A DNA stretch of 64,000 bases from Bacteroidales bacterium (GTDB lineage: Bacteria; Bacteroidota; Bacteroidia; Bacteroidales; UBA932). Position numbers and translations under genes: made by a program. Positions 1 through 7,388 of this stretch are shown piece after piece; the first letter of the stretch is position 1; each line of letters opens with the position of its first letter. Where the stretch lies: contig JAFXPV010000093.1 of the NCBI GenBank assembly GCA_017527625.1, positions 1-64,000 of the forward strand, read 5' to 3'. Below the pieces are notes generated by a model. It ran no database searches and was not told the origin of the DNA. It saw nothing but the letters and a program-made list of their open reading frames with translations.

Positions 1-178
1 CGAAGAGGGCAACTATGGCGGCAAAGGCTCTGAAGCGCATAAAGCTTCCGTAGTGGGAGATACTGTCGGCGATCCCTTCAAAGACACGACCGGTCCTTCG
101 CTCGACATCCTCATCAAACTGATGTCGATGGTTTCAATCGTAGTAGCCGGCCTGGTAGTGGCCTACAGCATCTTCTGA
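1..178 (+). CDS. hppA: Membrane-bound proton/sodium-pumping pyrophosphatase, C-terminal fragment
   Basis: Only the last 58 codons are in the window, read in the frame starting at base 2 and ending at TGA 176-178. The peptide has the family's C-terminal signature: a [20 protein letters not shown] stretch, then LNILIKLMS-like residues and a final hydrophobic helix ending AYSIF. The family couples pyrophosphate hydrolysis to H+ or Na+ export across the inner membrane, with about 16 helices and usually more than 650 residues. Ion specificity cannot be judged because the deciding residues lie upstream. A terminator follows at 196-229. Confidence 0.9.
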   Translation, partial: EEGNYGGKGSEAHKASVVGDTVGDPFKDTTGPSLDILIKLMSMVSIVVAGLVVAYSIF

Positions 179-195
179 TCTCCATTCCAATAAGC

Positions 196-229
196 AAAAG
201 ACCGCAGGCTTTGCAGCTTGCGGTCTTTT
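196..229. terminator. Bidirectional rho-independent terminator
   Basis: A 14-bp stem (196-209 with 216-229, one G-T wobble) and a TTTGCA loop has an A-run on its left arm and a T-run on its right, so it can work on both strands. It lies between the convergent hppA and TlpA-like genes and fits termination of both. Confidence 0.85.
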
Positions 230-251
230 GTTTTGGAACACAGAAAAAGAA

Positions 252-755
252 TCAGTAGGCGAGCTTCTCCAGGGCTGTGGCCAACGATTCGGCGGTGATG
301 TACGCGCCGATGACCTTTCCTTTCTTGTTTATCAGATAGAAAGTAGGGATCCAGTTGACACCGTAGTCCTTTGAGATCTGCGTCTCTTTCCATTTTACGA
401 GTGAGCTGACCTGCGTCCATTTGAGAGAGTCGCTCTCTATGCCGCGCAGCCAGGCTTCACGCTCAGTGTCGAAAGACACTCCAAGGAATGCAACCCCCTT
501 GGGAGCATATTTGGCGTGGAGTTTTACCAACTCTGGATTCTCCTTGCGGCAGTCGGGACACCACGAGGCCCAGAAATCAATGACGACATACCTGTCCTTG
601 AAATCGCTGAGAGAAACGAGCTTTCCGTCCGGGGTGGGCAACTTGAATGCAGGAGCTTTCTTGCCGGCCTTGATGACGGCGCTCATATCTTGTGCAGAAA
701 GACCGATGCAGCCGAGAAGGACGGCGGCAACGACCAGGGTAACGATGCGTTTCAC
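252..755 (-). CDS. TlpA/ResA-like periplasmic thiol-disulfide oxidoreductase
   Basis: A 167-residue thioredoxin-fold protein of the AhpC/TSA-Redoxin type used for thiol-disulfide exchange outside the cytoplasm. The active site is WCPDC (Cys66, Cys69), preceded by VVIDFWASW and followed by the cis-proline at P137 in NWIPTFYLI. The N-terminus is a signal peptide. Cleavage after LSA (before Q22) is typical of the phylum, but LLGC at residues 13-16 also resembles a lipobox, so lipidation is possible. The start codon is GTG (753-755). The UroD-fold gene ends 2 bases upstream, so the two are probably co-transcribed. Its partner is not apparent; reducing a corrinoid-module component would be speculation because this protein is exported. 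Confidence 0.88.
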   Translation of the reverse strand: MKRIVTLVVAAVLLGCIGLSAQDMSAVIKAGKKAPAFKLPTPDGKLVSLSDFKDRYVVIDFWASWCPDCRKENPELVKLHAKYAPKGVAFLGVSFDTEREAWLRGIESDSLKWTQVSSLVKWKETQISKDYGVNWIPTFYLINKKGKVIGAYITAESLATALEKLAY

Positions 756-757
756 GG

Positions 758-1819
758 CTAGAGTGTTTTATTTATGTCTGAAACTGCTGCAATCAGGGCG
801 TCGATGTTCTCTTTTTTTGCGCCCATCGGCAGGCCGCCTCCTGTGCTGAGGAGCAGGCCGTGGTGGCTTCCGTTGCCGGCGATGTATTTCTCTACGATTT
901 CCTTTGTGGCTTTGTAAACATTTTCGGGAGTGTCATTCACGAGCAGCATCGGCGGGACGTTACCCATCAGGACGACTTTGTCGCCGGCAAGTTTTCGGCT
1001 TGCGACGATGTCTTCCATATGGGTGAAGTTGAAAGCGTGTACGCCCATCTCTTCGAGGTGCGAGTAGCAGGAATTCGAAGTGAAGTCGTTGTGGAAGAAA
1101 TGACGGTATCCGGGGAAGGCGTCGAACACCCTCTGCATATAGGGCTGGCAGAGAGTCTGGAAATCATCGGGGCTGAAGTATCCGCACACGTCGTCAAGAA
1201 CCATAATGGCCTTGGCTGTCTTGACATTCTCCAGCTGGGCGTTCAGCCAGTCGATGACCATCTGGGTGCTCTTCTCAAGAAGGACTGACGCAGTGTCGGG
1301 ATCCATCATCATAAGCATCAGCAGCTGGGTGACGGTGAACATATGGGATGCGACTGTGAAAGGGCCGCGGGCGCAGACCATATACACTTCTTCTCCCTGT
1401 GCCTCCATTATCGGCTGGTATATTCTCTGCTGGTTGAGCAGCAGCGGCATTACACCGTCTACGCGGGGGTCTGGAGTATGGACATTCGAGAATACTTCGC
1501 GAGCCTTGTCGAGGTCCTCGGTGAGGGGGCGAAGGTGGGGAAGGTTGTCGTCATAGAAACACATCGGGCATCCGAAGCCTGAAGGCTCTGCTGTCATTCC
1601 GTACTCAACCCACCATCCCGGGATGAATATTGCCTCGGGGAAGTCCCTGGTGATTTTCTGGTTGTCCTCTATGAACAACTTGGTGTTGGCATAATAATCA
1701 ATGAAAGTATGTCCGCAATACCCGGGGATCCAGGGGCTGTCGGCGATAAGTGCTACGGGAATCTTGGAATTCTTGTGGTCCAAGGTCTCTTCAATCAGCT
1801 TTATTTGATCGGCATTCAT
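758..1819 (-). CDS. Uroporphyrinogen decarboxylase-fold protein, probable corrinoid-linked methyltransferase
   Basis: A 353-residue TIM-barrel protein of the UroD/MtaA superfamily. Near the C-terminus the usual catalytic region reads FFHNDFTSNS (H243, N244, D245), and the last loop reads LLSTGGGLPMGA. Methyltransferase-II enzymes (MtaA, MtbA) hold zinc with H-x-C plus a distal Cys; here both Cys positions are Asp and Gly, so it is not a standard thiolate methyltransferase. It also lacks the N-terminal arginine-rich signature of true HemE. It is divergent from the corrinoid gene at 1936. In acetogen O-demethylases the substrate-side methyltransferase also has this fold, so methyltransferase I is the preferred inference. 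The substrate is unknown. Confidence 0.75.
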   Translation of the reverse strand: MNADQIKLIEETLDHKNSKIPVALIADSPWIPGYCGHTFIDYYANTKLFIEDNQKITRDFPEAIFIPGWWVEYGMTAEPSGFGCPMCFYDDNLPHLRPLTEDLDKAREVFSNVHTPDPRVDGVMPLLLNQQRIYQPIMEAQGEEVYMVCARGPFTVASHMFTVTQLLMLMMMDPDTASVLLEKSTQMVIDWLNAQLENVKTAKAIMVLDDVCGYFSPDDFQTLCQPYMQRVFDAFPGYRHFFHNDFTSNSCYSHLEEMGVHAFNFTHMEDIVASRKLAGDKVVLMGNVPPMLLVNDTPENVYKATKEIVEKYIAGNGSHHGLLLSTGGGLPMGAKKENIDALIAAVSDINKTL

Positions 1820-1862
1820 TAGAGAAAGAGATAAAGGTTGTACTAAAAGGGCGATATTTTCC

Positions 1863-1901
1863 CAAAGTTAATGATTTTTCTTTTGCTTTTTTGTAATTTC
1901 G
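1863..1901. promoter_or_regulatory. Divergent promoter region of the corrinoid module
   Basis: On the minus strand TAACTTTG (1863-1870) is an exact -7 box for the UroD-fold gene, although no clear -33 TTTG is seen at normal spacing. On the plus strand TAATTTCG (1894-1901, one mismatch) is a weaker candidate for the corrinoid operon. The gap of 116 bases is AT-rich and has no room for a cobalamin riboswitch. Confidence 0.45.
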
Positions 1902-1935
1902 AAATCCAACAACAACAATAATAATATCACTAATA

Positions 1936-2565
1936 ATGGCAGAATTTCCACAATTACACGATGCAATCCTCGCAGGCAACCTGAATAATGCTGTTGCCGC
2001 CACCAAAGAAGCGATTGCAGCCGGTGCCGAGCCTGGTGACCTGGTCAACAACTATATGATCAAAGCTATGGAAGATATCGGCGCAAAGTTCGAGGCAGGA
2101 CAGGCTTACGTTCCCAACCTGCTGATGGCAGCCCGCGCAATGAAAGGCTCCCTCGAGCTTCTCAAGCCTATGATGCAGGGATCAGGCGTCACTTCTATGG
2201 GCAAGATAGTCATAGCTACGGTCAAAGGCGACCTGCACGACATCGGCAAAAACCTCGTGGCCTCGATGCTTGAAGGCTGCGGATTCGAAGTCATCAACCT
2301 CGGTGTCGACCAGTCCGACCAGAAGATAGTCGACGCAGTGAGCCAGCATCACCCCGACATCCTCGCGCTTTCAGCCCTGCTCACCACCACTATGGGCAAT
2401 ATGAAAGTCGTCATCGATGCCCTGACCGCTGCCGGCCTGCGTGACAGTGTCAAGATAATGGTCGGAGGAGCTCCCATCAGCGAGGCTTTCGCCAAGGAGA
2501 TAGGCGCGGATGGTTACAGCGCCAACGCAAACGAAGCTGTAGCGCTGGCAAAATCCCTCGTCTGA
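1936..2565 (+). CDS. Corrinoid (B12-binding) methyltransferase protein, MtaC/MtbC/MtvC type
   Basis: A 209-residue cytoplasmic carrier that shuttles a methyl group on cobalamin between a substrate methyltransferase and an acceptor methyltransferase. Residues 1-85 form the helical cap (B12-binding_2). Residues 88-209 form the Rossmann-like B12 domain with D-x-H-x-x-G (D99, H101, G104 in GDLHDIGKN), where H101 is the lower axial cobalt ligand. LSALLTTTM and MVGGAPIS are the later corrinoid-pocket motifs. The length matches the family. The next gene starts 3 bases after its stop, placing it first in an operon with a reactivation protein and an MtaA-like enzyme. Its likely methyl donor is unresolved. 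Confidence 0.93.
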   Translation: MAEFPQLHDAILAGNLNNAVAATKEAIAAGAEPGDLVNNYMIKAMEDIGAKFEAGQAYVPNLLMAARAMKGSLELLKPMMQGSGVTSMGKIVIATVKGDLHDIGKNLVASMLEGCGFEVINLGVDQSDQKIVDAVSQHHPDILALSALLTTTMGNMKVVIDALTAAGLRDSVKIMVGGAPISEAFAKEIGADGYSANANEAVALAKSLV

Positions 2566-2568
2566 GAT

Positions 2569-3219
2569 ATGGACTTCCGCAGGATGACAATGTCGGACAT
2601 TTCGCTCGACTTCTATGAAATATACCGTTCGATGGGCTATCCTGATCCGGATTTTCCTCCGGAAGATATGAAGTCCACGGTAGAAGGTCTGATTGAGAGG
2701 TTCGCGTCTGTCTGTCATCCTCAGTTCCATTACATCGAATCCACCGTCGAAGGCCTTTCTCCGAAGGGAATAATTATGAAAGGTCTTTCCGGCGCAGAGA
2801 AATATATCCTGTTCATCGCTACCGCAGGGATGGAGTTCCAGGAAGAAATCAACAGGATTTCCGAGGAAGGTGACATAGTCAAAATCTATGCTGCTGACCT
2901 TATCGGGAGCGAAATAGCCGAGGCCACCGTCAGAGAGTGTGTGAAAGCTGTCGAAGCTGATTATCCGGGGCAGGGTGTAAGCAATTCCTACAGTCCCGGC
3001 TATTGCGGCTGGGTGCTGTCCGACCAGCGGGAGATTTTCTCACGCTTCGAAGGGAACACCTGCGGCGTGACCCTCAATGATTCCTGCCTGATGTATCCGA
3101 TCAAATCCGTGAGCGGAATCATCTCGGTCGGGGCCGGAGTAGAGAAAAGAGAATACGGCTGCGCAATCTGCGGCCGCAAGGATTGTTATAAAAACCGTTT
3201 GAAAATTAAAAAGAAATGA
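2569..3219 (+). CDS. MetH activation-domain-like protein with C-terminal Cys cluster, probable corrinoid reactivator
   Basis: A 216-residue stand-alone protein resembling the S-adenosylmethionine-binding reactivation domain of methionine synthase. SYSPGYCGW (140-148) matches the family's R-P-A-P-G-Y-type AdoMet loop, followed by DQREIFSRF and a Thr/Ser-rich core. The tail carries C198-A-I-C201-G-R-K-D-C206, which could hold a metal or an iron-sulfur cluster, as RACE-type activators of corrinoid proteins do by other means. It begins 3 bases after the corrinoid gene and overlaps the next gene by 4 bases. The inferred role is reductive methylation of inactive Co(II) corrinoid. M6 or M8 could be alternative starts. 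Confidence 0.82.
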   Translation: MDFRRMTMSDISLDFYEIYRSMGYPDPDFPPEDMKSTVEGLIERFASVCHPQFHYIESTVEGLSPKGIIMKGLSGAEKYILFIATAGMEFQEEINRISEEGDIVKIYAADLIGSEIAEATVRECVKAVEADYPGQGVSNSYSPGYCGWVLSDQREIFSRFEGNTCGVTLNDSCLMYPIKSVSGIISVGAGVEKREYGCAICGRKDCYKNRLKIKKK

Positions 3220-4217
3220 ACGTCAACGACTGGAAGAAGGAGATATTGTCATCCCCCCGCAGGATGGCCGTTCCCGTTATGACCCATCCCGGCATTGAGA
3301 TGCTCGGCCGCAATGTAAAGGAAGCAGTTTGCTCCGGACAAGTTCACTTTGAAGCCGTCAAGGCTTTGTGCGGGAAGTATCCCCAGCCTGCTGCAATGAC
3401 TACCATAATGGACCTCAGTGTCGAGGCCCAGGCTTTCGGCGCCAGCGTATCTTTCAGTTATGAGGCGATCCCTTCTATCGAAGGCCGCCTGGTTGAGGAT
3501 GCCGCCGCCATCGAGGCTCTTGAAGTGCCGTCTCTCGAGGCCGGCAGGATTCCCGAATATCTCAAGGCTGACAAGCTCGCAACGACCTTGCCCAAACCTG
3601 TTTTTGCCGGATGCATCGGCCCGTTCTCCCTGGCAGGCCGCCTCTATGGAATGACAGAGATAATGATGGGCATATACATCGAGCCGGAGGCAATGCAGGT
3701 GCTGCTTGAGAAATGCACCGAATTCCTCCTCAAATATGTGAAGGCGATCAAAGAAACTGGATGCCCTGCAGTTCTGATGGCCGAGCCGGCTTCAGGCCTT
3801 CTGTCAAACGAAGACAACCTGATGTGGTGCACTCCGTATGTGAAGAAGATCATCGACGCCGTGCAGGATAACAGTTTCGCAGTGGTGCTCCACAACTGCG
3901 GAAACACCGGCCACTGTACAGAAGCGATGGTCGCCACCGGTGCCTGGGGCTTCCATTTCGGCAACAAGATAGATATGGTCCAGGCGCTCGAAGGCTGCCC
4001 TGCCGATGCCCTTGTGTTTGGCAACGTAGACCCTGTATCCGTCTTCAAGCAGGCAAGTCCCGAAGAAATGTACAAAGTCACCTTCGAACTTCTTCAAGCA
4101 ACGGCAAAATATCCTAACTTTGTGCTGTCATCCGGCTGTGATACGCCTCCCGGCGTGTCGCCCGCCAATATCGAAGCCTTCTACAAGGCTTTGGAAGACT
4201 TTAACAAAGGGAAATGA
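3216..4217 (+). CDS. MtaA/MtbA-like cobalamin methyltransferase (UroD superfamily)
   Basis: A 333-residue TIM-barrel enzyme. The zinc ligands of methyltransferase-II are present: H226-x-C228 in LHNCGN and C308 in SSGCDTPPG. GNVDPVSVF and NKIDM segments also fit the family. In known systems this enzyme moves the corrinoid-bound methyl to a thiol (coenzyme M) or to tetrahydrofolate. Coenzyme M is not expected in Bacteroidales, so another thiol or folate acceptor is more likely. The ATG overlaps the end of the reactivation gene, and its stop overlaps tsaE by 4 bases, so module and housekeeping genes share a transcript. The reaction class is reasonably sure; the acceptor is not. Confidence 0.87.
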   Translation: MNVNDWKKEILSSPRRMAVPVMTHPGIEMLGRNVKEAVCSGQVHFEAVKALCGKYPQPAAMTTIMDLSVEAQAFGASVSFSYEAIPSIEGRLVEDAAAIEALEVPSLEAGRIPEYLKADKLATTLPKPVFAGCIGPFSLAGRLYGMTEIMMGIYIEPEAMQVLLEKCTEFLLKYVKAIKETGCPAVLMAEPASGLLSNEDNLMWCTPYVKKIIDAVQDNSFAVVLHNCGNTGHCTEAMVATGAWGFHFGNKIDMVQALEGCPADALVFGNVDPVSVFKQASPEEMYKVTFELLQATAKYPNFVLSSGCDTPPGVSPANIEAFYKALEDFNKGK

Positions 4218-4636
4218 GAACAATAACCATAGGAAGCCTTGACGGGATCGACGCTGCGGCGAAGGAATTCGCCACATTGTTGGGCGAGGACAGAATAGTT
4301 GCTTTCTATGGCGGTATGGGCGCCGGCAAGACCACTTTCATCAGCGCCCTGTGCAGGTTCTTCGGCGCGGAAGATGATGTCTGCAGCCCGACGTTCACGA
4401 TTGTCAATGAATATCGCGCAGCAGACGGAGACAGCATCTTCCATTTCGACTTCTACCGCATAGATTCCCTCAAGGAAGCGGTGGATATCGGATTTGAAGA
4501 ATACCTCTACAGCGGCAGTCTCTGTCTGATCGAGTGGCCCGAAAAAGTTGAGGAGCTGCTCCCGGAAGAGACATTGCGAGTGCATATAACCGTCGAAGAC
4601 GACTCAAGCAGGACAATTGAACTGGAAAACGATTAA
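4214..4636 (+). CDS. tsaE: tRNA threonylcarbamoyladenosine biosynthesis ATPase TsaE
   Basis: A 140-residue ATPase that works with TsaB/TsaD in making t6A37 on ANN-decoding tRNAs. Walker A is GGMGAGKT (33-40), the family PTF motif is at 59-61, and FHFDFYRID and LIEWPEK correspond to the switch and W-P-E motifs. Length is normal. It overlaps the MtaA-like gene by 4 bases (ATGA). The enzyme for the preceding step of the same pathway, TsaC, is encoded at 8523 in the same run of genes. Confidence 0.95.
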   Translation: MRTITIGSLDGIDAAAKEFATLLGEDRIVAFYGGMGAGKTTFISALCRFFGAEDDVCSPTFTIVNEYRAADGDSIFHFDFYRIDSLKEAVDIGFEEYLYSGSLCLIEWPEKVEELLPEETLRVHITVEDDSSRTIELEND

Positions 4637-4648
4637 AGACAAGATATT

Positions 4649-5020
4649 ATGGGCATCAGTTTTTTACCTACACCCAAGCACAGGGTATTCCATTATGAAC
4701 CCCGTTACTGGAACGAGAAAGAAGAGAAGATGAAGGAGCGCTATGCCAAGTATGGCAAGGAGTACGACCCCAAGACTCCCTGGGAGGGCAAAGGTGCTGA
4801 TGAAACAGAAGCGGGCAAAGGCGAGGTGAAAAATCATCTCAGGGACGGGTATGTGCCCGGCATCCTTATCCGCGACGCATACCGCAATGGCATAGACAGC
4901 AACCGGCGCAAGACCACCAATACCAAGCTGAGGACGATCATCATAGTAATATCCCTGCTGCTGGCCTTCATTGCAGTCTACTATTTCACTATGGGAATAA
5001 ACGTTCTTCTGCAGCAATAA
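4649..5020 (+). CDS. Conserved small membrane-anchored protein of unknown function
   Basis: A 123-residue protein. The N-terminus (FLPTPKHRVFHYEPRYW) is followed by a charged, Lys/Glu-rich middle and one hydrophobic helix at about 95-114 with only a few residues after it. This predicts a tail-anchored membrane protein with a cytosolic head. No catalytic motif is visible. It lies 12 bases after tsaE, and its stop shares one base with the mutL start. Similar short proteins are common beside mutL in Bacteroidales from general knowledge, but no function is known to me. Confidence 0.8.
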   Translation: MGISFLPTPKHRVFHYEPRYWNEKEEKMKERYAKYGKEYDPKTPWEGKGADETEAGKGEVKNHLRDGYVPGILIRDAYRNGIDSNRRKTTNTKLRTIIIVISLLLAFIAVYYFTMGINVLLQQ

Positions 5021-6741
5021 TGATAAATGTTCTGCCGGGCAATATAGCCAATCTGATAGCAGCGGGAGAAGTAGTCAACCGTCCGGCATCTGCTCTCAAA
5101 GAATTGTTGGAGAACAGCATCGATGCTGGTGCAGACGATATATCCGTGGTCGTCGAGGATTCAGGACGCACGTCCATCCGTGTCGTGGACAACGGATGCG
5201 GTATGAGCCCTGAAGACGCAAAATTGTGTTTCGAGCGGCACGCGACATCCAAGATTGCGACGGCCGAAGATCTGGAAAGCATCATCACCTACGGATTCCG
5301 GGGTGAAGCCCTCGCTTCCATAGCGGCAGTGTCCAGGGTGACGCTTCGCACCCGCCGCCAGGAAGACGAGGTGGGGTTCGAGGTCCGTTGCTCAGAATCC
5401 AAGATAAATTATGCTGAGCCTGCCTCCACCCCCAAAGGGTGCAGCATAGAAGTCAGGGATCTTTTCTATAACACTCCAGCCCGGCGAAAGTTCCTCAAGT
5501 CTGACGCTGCGGAACTGAGGCATCTGGTGCAGGAGTTTTCCCGCGTCGTCATCGTGCACCCTTCGATTTCGTTCACTTTCATCCATAACGGGAAAACGCT
5601 CTATAACCTGCGTGCAGTCAGCAATGCAAAACAGCGCATAGTCGATTTCGGCGGAGCAAGCCTCGCCAAGGAGCTTGTGGATATTTCCGTCGAAACATCC
5701 CTGGTGAAAATCAACGGCTACGTAGGAGCTCCCGCTGAAGCCCGCAAGGTGCAGAACAACCAGTATTTCTTCGTAAACGGCCGGTATTTCCGGAGTCCGT
5801 ACTTTTACAAGGCTGTCTGCAAGCCTTACGAACATCTGCTGAAAGACGGTTTTGCTCCTTCGTATTTCATATTCCTCGAAGTCGACCCTTCGACGGTCGA
5901 TGTCAATATCCATCCGGCAAAGACTGAAGTCAAGTTCGAGGATGAGGCGATGATTTTCGAGATATTGAGTGTGACAGTACGCAAGGCCCTGGGCCAGAAT
6001 GCATTCACTCCCAGTTTCGATTTCGACCAGGTGCCCTCGATAGAGTTTCCCGCGATGACAAAGGAGACGTCAGGCTACACTCCGCCTCCCAAGATCAACT
6101 ACGACCCGCTTTTCGACCCGTTCGAGATGGAAAGCCGGGTGCGGGAGGATATCCCGGTGCGGGTCGGCGGAAGCAGCGTAAGTGCTCCGCAACCGGCGAT
6201 AGTGTTCGGTTCCAGATATATCGCAGTGCCGGTGGACAAGGGCCTTATGGTGGTAGACATACCAAGGGCCAGGGAGCGTGTCCTCTACGAAGAGTATTTC
6301 CCCCAGCTTGCGGAAAAGCAGCCCGTTACCGAGCAGTCTCTCTATCCTCTGAGTCTCGACCTCAGCCCGGAAGACCACGATCTTACCATAGACAATGCAG
6401 ACCTGTTCGGACGACTGGGCTTCGACCTGAGGGACCTCGGCCAGAATTCAATCGTCATCTACGGTCTTCCTGCCGGAATGAACACCGACAGCAAAGGTGT
6501 CGAAGAGGCGATATTGATGATAATAGATGACATCAGGCACGGCACTCTGGGAGACGATGCGGCAACAGATGCTGTCACTTTGGCACATTCAGTGGCTTTC
6601 GGAGACCAGAAAAGGGTCGATGCCGCCGGGGCACAATTGTTGGTGAAGCAGCTGCTTGACTGCCGTCAGAGCGAAACGGCTCCTTCCGGCGGCAGGACAT
6701 TCACAATACTGACTGATGAAGATATAGAAAAGAAGTTATGA
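5020..6741 (+). CDS. mutL: DNA mismatch repair protein MutL
   Basis: A 573-residue GHKL-ATPase that links MutS mismatch recognition to strand removal. N-terminal motifs are intact: ELLENSIDAGA (about 28-38), DNGCGM (57-62) and TYGFRGEAL. NPAKTEVKF-type residues (NIHPAKTEVKF) end the transducer domain. The C-terminal dimerisation domain is unusual. The DQHA(x)2E(x)4E position reads DIPRARERVLYEE, the later ACxxA and CPHGRP positions read AHSVA and APSGGRT, and the nickase site therefore appears lost. It would need another endonuclease, or act only as a matchmaker. It overlaps the rhomboid gene by 4 bases. Confidence 0.95.
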   Translation: MINVLPGNIANLIAAGEVVNRPASALKELLENSIDAGADDISVVVEDSGRTSIRVVDNGCGMSPEDAKLCFERHATSKIATAEDLESIITYGFRGEALASIAAVSRVTLRTRRQEDEVGFEVRCSESKINYAEPASTPKGCSIEVRDLFYNTPARRKFLKSDAAELRHLVQEFSRVVIVHPSISFTFIHNGKTLYNLRAVSNAKQRIVDFGGASLAKELVDISVETSLVKINGYVGAPAEARKVQNNQYFFVNGRYFRSPYFYKAVCKPYEHLLKDGFAPSYFIFLEVDPSTVDVNIHPAKTEVKFEDEAMIFEILSVTVRKALGQNAFTPSFDFDQVPSIEFPAMTKETSGYTPPPKINYDPLFDPFEMESRVREDIPVRVGGSSVSAPQPAIVFGSRYIAVPVDKGLMVVDIPRARERVLYEEYFPQLAEKQPVTEQSLYPLSLDLSPEDHDLTIDNADLFGRLGFDLRDLGQNSIVIYGLPAGMNTDSKGVEEAILMIIDDIRHGTLGDDAATDAVTLAHSVAFGDQKRVDAAGAQLLVKQLLDCRQSETAPSGGRTFTILTDEDIEKKL

Positions 6742-7385
6742 ACAATTTCTGGAGGATGACCACGCCGGTGGTCAAAAACCTTATAATCATAAACACTATC
6801 GTGCTGCTGGGCACTATGCTGATCGGCGACAGGGCTTACGAATATCTTGCCCTTTTCCCGTTCGAATCCCCTCTTTTCAAAGGATACCAGATGGTGACCC
6901 ATATGTTTATGCACGGCGGGTTCTGGCACCTGTTCTTCAATATGTATACCCTGATGATCTTCGGAACTTCTCTGGAAAGGATGTGGGGAGGCAAGAAGTT
7001 CCTCCTGTTCTATTTCGTCACAGGGCTTGGAGCGGCGCTCTGCCACAATCTCGTGCTGCACCTCCAGATAGAGCATTTTCAGGCCATAGGTGATGTTGCC
7101 AAGGCTACATCGCTGATGGCAATACCCACCGTAGGTGCGTCGGGTGCCATCTATGGCGTGCTGCTGGGATATGCGATGCTTTTTCCCAACCATATCCTCC
7201 AGCTCATCTTCCCTCCGGTTGCTATGAAGGCCAAATGGTTCGTCGTGATTTTCGGCGCAATCGAGCTTGTCACCGGCATCACCGGGATGGGCGGCAATAT
7301 CGCGCACTTCGCCCATCTGGGCGGTATGCTCTTCGGCCTGCTGCTGATTCTTTACTGGAAGAAGAAAAACAGGATGTATTACTAG
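6738..7385 (+). CDS. Rhomboid-family intramembrane serine protease
   Basis: A 215-residue polytopic membrane protein that cleaves transmembrane segments. Catalytic Ser135 lies in GASGAIYG and His193 in AHFAHLGG. The oxyanion-side HMFMHGGFWHLFFN (H-x-x-x-N) is present. About six helices fit in the length, which is typical of the minimal bacterial form. It starts at an ATGA overlap with mutL. Its substrate cannot be inferred. Confidence 0.93.
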   Translation: MNNFWRMTTPVVKNLIIINTIVLLGTMLIGDRAYEYLALFPFESPLFKGYQMVTHMFMHGGFWHLFFNMYTLMIFGTSLERMWGGKKFLLFYFVTGLGAALCHNLVLHLQIEHFQAIGDVAKATSLMAIPTVGASGAIYGVLLGYAMLFPNHILQLIFPPVAMKAKWFVVIFGAIELVTGITGMGGNIAHFAHLGGMLFGLLLILYWKKKNRMYY

Positions 7386-7388
7386 TCT

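Noticed and set aside
1820..1935. Cobalamin riboswitch before the corrinoid operon
   Set aside because: The gap is 116 bases and contains neither a B12-box-like sequence nor the needed helices.
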